DNA of 64,000 nucleotides from Pseudosporangium ferrugineum (GTDB lineage: Bacteria; Actinomycetota; Actinomycetes; Mycobacteriales; Micromonosporaceae), in assembly GCF_003002065.1 (NCBI RefSeq), contig NZ_PVZG01000001.1:744001-808000 (forward strand). The letters are read 5' to 3'. Position numbers and translations under genes: made by a program. The notes below the pieces were generated by a model. That model was given only the letters and a program-made list of their open reading frames with translations, did not search any database and had not been told where the DNA came from. Below, in pieces: positions 60,055 to 64,000 of this stretch; position 1 is the stretch's first letter, and every line of letters starts with the position of its first letter.

Positions 60055-61802
60055 GACAGGCGGTCCAGTTCCTCGTGCAGGGCGGCCAGCTGCCGGGCCC
60101 GGGCCTGGCGGGCCGCATCGGGCAGGGCGGCGGTCTCGCGTACGGCCGCGGCCGTGCCCGCCGCCGACCGCTGCATCTCGGCGGCCCGCGCGGCGAACTC
60201 GTCGCGCAGGAACCGCTGGGTGCGGCGTACCGCCTCGCGGGAGTCGCGTCCGACGTGGAACGTGACGTCGTCGACGTAGCGCCGCAGCGCCGCCTTGGCC
60301 TGCTGGCGGCGCTGCTGCACCTGCCGTTCCCGCTCCTGCTTGACGAGGCGGCGGCCCAGGGTGAGCCCGGCGATGATCCCGATCGGTGCCGCCAGGGCGA
60401 CGTTGAACAGGGCGCCGACCGCCCCGAGCAGGTAGAACCCGCCGTACGTGACCCGGGCCGCGGTGAACGCCCCGAGGAACTGCTGCATGCCCGAGCGGTG
60501 GAAGGTCACGTCGAGGTCGGCGACCTTGGCGAGGCCGGCGTCGGGGGCGGGCAGGTCGGCGCCGAACGCGTCCACCTCGACGTCGAAGCGTTCGGCGACC
60601 TCCCGGGCGAGCTGGTCGCTGCGGGTCACCAGGAGCATGAGGTTGTCGGCGGCGGCGGACGCGGCCTCGCGGGCGGCCCACGCCTGGAAGTCGGTCCAGG
60701 TGTCCCGGGGGTCGGAGGCGTCGATCAGCTCCTCGCCGTCGCGCAGCAGCCGCCGCAACCGTTCCCGCAGGTCGTGGTCGACGTCGGCGGTGAGGTCCTG
60801 GATGCCGTCGCCCAGCACGGTCTGCCAGGAGCCGGCCGCCTGCGCCCGGCGGTGCAGCTGGGCGTACCGATCGGAGAGGGCCGGTGCGGCGGCGGGCGCG
60901 GACGCGGCAGCCTGCTCGGCCGCGACGCGCTCGCGGAGCTGCCCGACGACGAACGCCAGCTCGGCGCGCGCCGCGGCCTCGACCCCGGCCCGGGCCGCGC
61001 CGAGCACGTCCCGGCGCAGCGTCTCGACCAGGCGCGGGAAGCCGGACTCCGCGTTGAGCTCGGTGCTGTCGCGGGCCTGGGCGCGCAGCCGCAGGAACGA
61101 GGAGACGGCGACGATCGGCACGTCGAGGCCGGCGGCGGCGAGGTGGGCGGCGTCGAGCTCGGCGATGCGGCGCCACTCGGCGTGCAGGTCGGTCTTGGTG
61201 AGGACGCAGATCACCGACGGGCAGCGCTCGGCGACCCGGCGCAGGAAGTCGACCTCGGGGGCGGTCAGCTCCTGGGAGGCGTCGGTGACGAAGAGGGCCG
61301 CGGCGGCGGTGGCGAGGGCGCCGAGCGTCAGGTTGCCCTGCGCCGAGTCGAGCCCGCCGACGCCCGGGGTGTCCACCAGGGTCAGTCCGGCGCCGAGCAG
61401 CCGCCGGTCGAGCCGGATCTCCACGCCGCGCGGCGCGGGCCCGTCGCCGGCGGGCGCGCCCTCGGTGACGTGCCGGCGGATCTGGTCGAAGGGGACCGGT
61501 ACGGCGGTGAGGCTGCCGTCCTCGGCGGGGACCCGCAGGTGCACCGCCGCGGGCGTGCCGTAGCGCAGGACGGTCGGCACTGCGGTGACCACGTCGGCGT
61601 CGACCGGGCAGACGTCGGTCCGCAGCAGGGCGTTGACCAGGGTGCTCTTGCCCTGCTTGAACTCGCCGACCACGGCGACGGTGACCTCGCCGGAGGCCAG
61701 CCGGCCGGCCGAGCGGGCCAGCCGCTCCGCGAGGTCGGGCCGGTCGTTGCCGGCCGCCAGGAGGCGCGCCGCCTCGAGCTCTGCCGGCAGGTCCGTGGGC
61801 AA
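60051..61802 (-). CDS. Dynamin-like GTPase with membrane segment (IniA-like), first of a pair
   Basis: A 583-aa protein starting at TTG 61802, which has GAGG four bases upstream. GTPase motifs: P-loop AVVGEFKQGKSTLVNAL, switch-I Thr in VVTAVPTVLRYG, G3 LVDTPGVGGLDS and G4 LTKTD. A long helical middle carries a probable membrane hairpin (about 445-480: GGFYLLGAVGALFNVALAAPIGIIAGLTLG), followed by basic coiled-coil helices (KQERERQVQQRRQQAKAALRR). The hairpin is the likely paddle for membrane insertion. It leads the two-gene unit. Confidence 0.87.
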   Translation of the reverse strand: MPTDLPAELEAARLLAAGNDRPDLAERLARSAGRLASGEVTVAVVGEFKQGKSTLVNALLRTDVCPVDADVVTAVPTVLRYGTPAAVHLRVPAEDGSLTAVPVPFDQIRRHVTEGAPAGDGPAPRGVEIRLDRRLLGAGLTLVDTPGVGGLDSAQGNLTLGALATAAAALFVTDASQELTAPEVDFLRRVAERCPSVICVLTKTDLHAEWRRIAELDAAHLAAAGLDVPIVAVSSFLRLRAQARDSTELNAESGFPRLVETLRRDVLGAARAGVEAAARAELAFVVGQLRERVAAEQAAASAPAAAPALSDRYAQLHRRAQAAGSWQTVLGDGIQDLTADVDHDLRERLRRLLRDGEELIDASDPRDTWTDFQAWAAREAASAAADNLMLLVTRSDQLAREVAERFDVEVDAFGADLPAPDAGLAKVADLDVTFHRSGMQQFLGAFTAARVTYGGFYLLGAVGALFNVALAAPIGIIAGLTLGRRLVKQERERQVQQRRQQAKAALRRYVDDVTFHVGRDSREAVRRTQRFLRDEFAARAAEMQRSAAGTAAAVRETAALPDAARQARARQLAALHEELDRLS

Positions 61803-61900
61803 CCGTCCTCACCATTCCTCGACGCGGGCCTCTGGCGAACCCTACGCGGACGCCGCCACTTTCCGCGCAACACCCCGTGACCGCCACCACACTCCGGTAC

Positions 61901-61906
61901 TAGATT
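61901..61906 (+). promoter_or_regulatory. -10 box of leaderless aidB-like gene
   Basis: TAGATT six bases before GTG 61913, with no Shine-Dalgarno. Confidence 0.55.
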
Positions 61907-61912
61907 CACCGG

Positions 61913-63541
61913 GTGGGCACGCACGAGGTCGTCAACCAGCCGCCGCCGCTCGCCGGTCACGACATCGCCGCCGACGCCGCGCTGCTGGAGGCGGTGGAGC
62001 GGGAGGGCGCCGGCTGGGCCGCCGACGACCTGCACCGCCTGGGCAAGCTGGGCGGCGGCGAGGAGGCGCAGCGCTGGGGCGACGAGGCCAACCGGCACGA
62101 GCCGCGCCTGCTCACCCACGACCGGTACGGCCACCGCACCGACGAGGTCGACTTCCACCCGTCCTGGCACCGGCTGATGGACGTGGCCGTGGCCGAGGGG
62201 CTGGCCGGCACCCCGTGGTCGGATCCGCGGCCGGGGGCGCACGTGGCACGGGCCGCCGGCCTGTTCGTGTGGGGGCAGGTGGAGGCCGGGCACACCTGTC
62301 CGATCTCGATGACGTACGCGGTGCTGCCCGCCCTGCGGCACTCCCCCGAGCTGTCCGCCGCGTACGGGCCGCTGCTGGCGAGCCGCGCGTACGATCCGGG
62401 GCTGCGCGCGCCGCAAACCAAGCGGGGACTGCTCGCCGGCATGGGCATGACCGAGAAGCAGGGCGGCTCCGACGTCCGCGCGAACTCGACCACCGCGACC
62501 CCGGCCGGCGACGGCACCTACCGGCTGCGCGGCCACAAGTGGTTCACCAGCGCGCCGATGTGCGACCTGTTCCTGGTCCTCGCCCGGGCGCCGGCCGGCC
62601 TGTCGTGCTTCCTGGTTCCGCGGGTGCTGCCCGACGGCAGCCGCAACACGTTCCGGATCCAGCGGCTCAAGGACAAGCTGGGCAACCGCAGCAACGCCAG
62701 CAGCGAGCCGGAGTTCGAGGACACGGTGGCGTGGCCGGTCGGGGCCGAGGGCGACGGCATCCGCACGATCATCGACATGGTGGCGATGACCCGGCTGGAC
62801 TGCGTGACCGGCTCGGCGTCCGGGATGCGGGCCGCGCTGGTGCAGGCCGTCCATCACGTACGGCACCGGTCGGCGTTCGGCGGCCCGCTGATCGGCAAGC
62901 CGCTGATGCGCAACGTCTGCGCGGACCTGGCGGTGGAGACCGAGGCCGCGACGGCGCTGGCCCTGCGGCTGGCCGGGGCCGTCGACCGGGGCGTACGCGG
63001 GAACGCCGCCGAGCGCGCCTTCAGCCGGCTCGCCGTGCCGATCGGCAAGTTCTGGGTCTGCAAGCGCCAGCCGGCGGTGGTCGGCGAGGCCCTCGAGTGC
63101 CTCGGCGGCAACGGGTACGTCGAGGACTCCGGCCTGCCCCGGCTGTACCGCGACGCCCCGCTGAACTCGATCTGGGAGGGCTCGGGCAACGTCCAGGCCC
63201 TGGACGTGCTGCGGGCGCTGCGCCGCGACCCGGGCAGCCTCGACGCGTACCGGGCGGAGATCGACGCGGCGGCGGGCGCCGACCGCCGCCTGGACGAGGC
63301 GGCGGCCGGGCTGACCGCGCTGCTCGCCGCGGACGACCCGGAGCCGCAGGCGCGGCGCATCGTGGAGCGGATGGCACTGGTGTTGCAGGGCGCGCTGCTC
63401 GTGCGCCACGCTCCGCACGCGGTCGCCGACGCGTTCTGCGCGAGCCGCCTGGCCGGCGACTGGGGGCACACCTTCGGCACGCTGCCCGCCGGCGTCGACA
63501 CCGCCGCCCTGACCGACCGCGCGCTGCCCGCGGCCCGGTGA
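61913..63541 (+). CDS. AidB-like acyl-CoA dehydrogenase family protein
   Basis: A 542-aa flavoprotein of AidB size, longer than the roughly 380-aa catabolic acyl-CoA dehydrogenases. Conserved features: the flavin-binding MTEKQGGSDVRANSTTA followed by RLRGHKWFTSAPMCDLFLV, and the C-terminal HHVRHRSAFGGPLIGKPLM, ALECLGGNGYVEDSGLPRLYRDAPLNSIWEGSGNV pattern, in two stretches. AidB proteins are linked to the response to DNA alkylation and bind DNA; other family members oxidise acyl-CoAs. The AidB C-terminal domain seems present. No ada/alkA neighbours, so its role is open. GTG is leaderless. Confidence 0.9.
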   Translation: MGTHEVVNQPPPLAGHDIAADAALLEAVEREGAGWAADDLHRLGKLGGGEEAQRWGDEANRHEPRLLTHDRYGHRTDEVDFHPSWHRLMDVAVAEGLAGTPWSDPRPGAHVARAAGLFVWGQVEAGHTCPISMTYAVLPALRHSPELSAAYGPLLASRAYDPGLRAPQTKRGLLAGMGMTEKQGGSDVRANSTTATPAGDGTYRLRGHKWFTSAPMCDLFLVLARAPAGLSCFLVPRVLPDGSRNTFRIQRLKDKLGNRSNASSEPEFEDTVAWPVGAEGDGIRTIIDMVAMTRLDCVTGSASGMRAALVQAVHHVRHRSAFGGPLIGKPLMRNVCADLAVETEAATALALRLAGAVDRGVRGNAAERAFSRLAVPIGKFWVCKRQPAVVGEALECLGGNGYVEDSGLPRLYRDAPLNSIWEGSGNVQALDVLRALRRDPGSLDAYRAEIDAAAGADRRLDEAAAGLTALLAADDPEPQARRIVERMALVLQGALLVRHAPHAVADAFCASRLAGDWGHTFGTLPAGVDTAALTDRALPAAR

Positions 63542-63579
63542 AGGTTCAGGTGTCGCGGATCACTGCCGATGGCGTGGGT

Positions 63580-64000
63580 GTGCGGAACCTACGGGGTGAC
63601 CGGGTGACGGTGGCGTGGCTGGCGGCGGGGCTGCTGGTCACCGTCGCGTACCCGCTGCTGGACGACGGCACCCCGGCCGCGGCGGTGCTCTACAACGGCT
63701 TCGAGGTCGCGACGCTGCTCGCGGTCCTGGCCGGCATCCGGCGCCGCCGGCCCGTGCACCGCACCGGCTGGTACGTCTTCGCCGCCGCCGTGCTGGTCCG
63801 GCTGGCCGGTGACATCACGTACGAGATCTACCGGCAGGTGCTGGACGAGCCGCCGTTCCCGTCCCTGGCCGACGTGTTCTACCTCGCCACCTGCCCGCTG
63901 CTGGCCGCCGGCGTCCTGCTGATCGCGCGGGGGCGGCTCGCCCGGGACCGGGCCGGCCTGCTCGACTCGGCCATCATCGCCACCGGGCTGGGGCTGGTGT
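63580..64000 (+). CDS. Polytopic membrane protein N-terminus, cut by window end
   Basis: The frame is open to the last base. GTG 63580 (VRNLRGDRVTVAWL) or GTG 63604 (VTVAWLAAGLLVTVAY) may be the start; neither has a strong ribosome site. The visible 130-140 residues contain about four hydrophobic segments (LAAGLLVTVAYPLLD, VATLLAVLAGI, TGWYVFAAAVLVRLAGD, LADVFYLATCPLLAAGVLLIA). This type of N-terminal membrane domain commonly precedes GGDEF/EAL or kinase domains in Actinoplanes relatives; the output domain is outside the window. Confidence 0.65.
   Translation, partial: MRNLRGDRVTVAWLAAGLLVTVAYPLLDDGTPAAAVLYNGFEVATLLAVLAGIRRRRPVHRTGWYVFAAAVLVRLAGDITYEIYRQVLDEPPFPSLADVFYLATCPLLAAGVLLIARGRLARDRAGLLDSAIIATGLGLV

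Overview
This 64 kb window is very GC-rich actinobacterial chromosome. GTG and TTG starts are frequent, ATGA/GTGA stop-start overlaps are common, and many genes appear leaderless. The gene families (pirin, SCP/CAP, AA10 and GH9 biomass enzymes, a RamB-like regulator beside aceA-aceB, tandem dynamins, an Hsp70 fusion, many c-di-GMP and chemosensory genes) fit a filamentous soil actinomycete. Micromonosporaceae, probably Actinoplanes or a relative, is my best inference. I saw no tRNA, rRNA, CRISPR array, insertion sequence or prophage.

Layout. 1-6.4 kb: a DUF2252 protein cut by the window edge, a flavin/F420-type oxidoreductase, a lipoprotein, an acyltransferase, pirin and a small membrane protein, separated by two unusual non-coding tandem repeats and followed by a 38-codon gene with its own Shine-Dalgarno and hairpin. 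7-12 kb: a 1616-residue repeat-built protein with a TPR-like C-terminus. 12-17 kb: a diguanylate cyclase, an EamA exporter and a MacAB-type efflux operon. 17-21 kb: small protein, L,D-transpeptidase, CAP-domain protein, second acyltransferase. 21-30 kb: a tightly coupled chemosensory operon (CheW, CheR-TPR, CheW, MCP, CheA-REC, CheB, REC-REC-REC-kinase) with the Wsp gene order but a kinase as last gene instead of a diguanylate cyclase. 30-36.3 kb: DUF427 protein, a broken alpha/beta hydrolase, and an FtsX-type ABC exporter divergent from a two-component system. 36.4-40 kb: PQQ-propeller protein, TetR with divergent O-methyltransferase, GNAT and MarR. 40-42.7 kb: DUF305 lipoprotein and a lytic polysaccharide monooxygenase, divergent from an EAL-DICT protein. 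42.7-48.8 kb: a mannitol dehydrogenase-family enzyme and the glyoxylate shunt (aceA, aceB) with a divergent RamB-like regulator. 48.8-54.5 kb: a 1106-residue NHL/FN3/OmpA-like secreted protein and a GH9 cellulase under a CebR/CelR-like operator. 54.6-61.8 kb: pentapeptide-repeat membrane protein, an Hsp70-TM-beta-propeller fusion and two dynamin-like GTPases. 61.9-64 kb: AidB-like acyl-CoA dehydrogenase and the start of a polytopic membrane protein.

Themes: c-di-GMP and chemosensory signalling (11.9-13.0, 21.0-30.0, 41.4-42.7 kb), plant/chitin polymer use (LPMO, GH9), cell-envelope work (L,D-transpeptidase, CAP, OmpA-like, dynamins) and small-molecule export (two ABC systems, EamA). The most unusual items are the Wsp-like operon with a kinase output, the Hsp70 fusion, the expanding repeat protein at 7.1-12.0 kb, the 13-bp and 30-bp tandem repeats, the new 38-aa gene at 6.3-6.4 kb, and the recurrent leaderless promoter signature.
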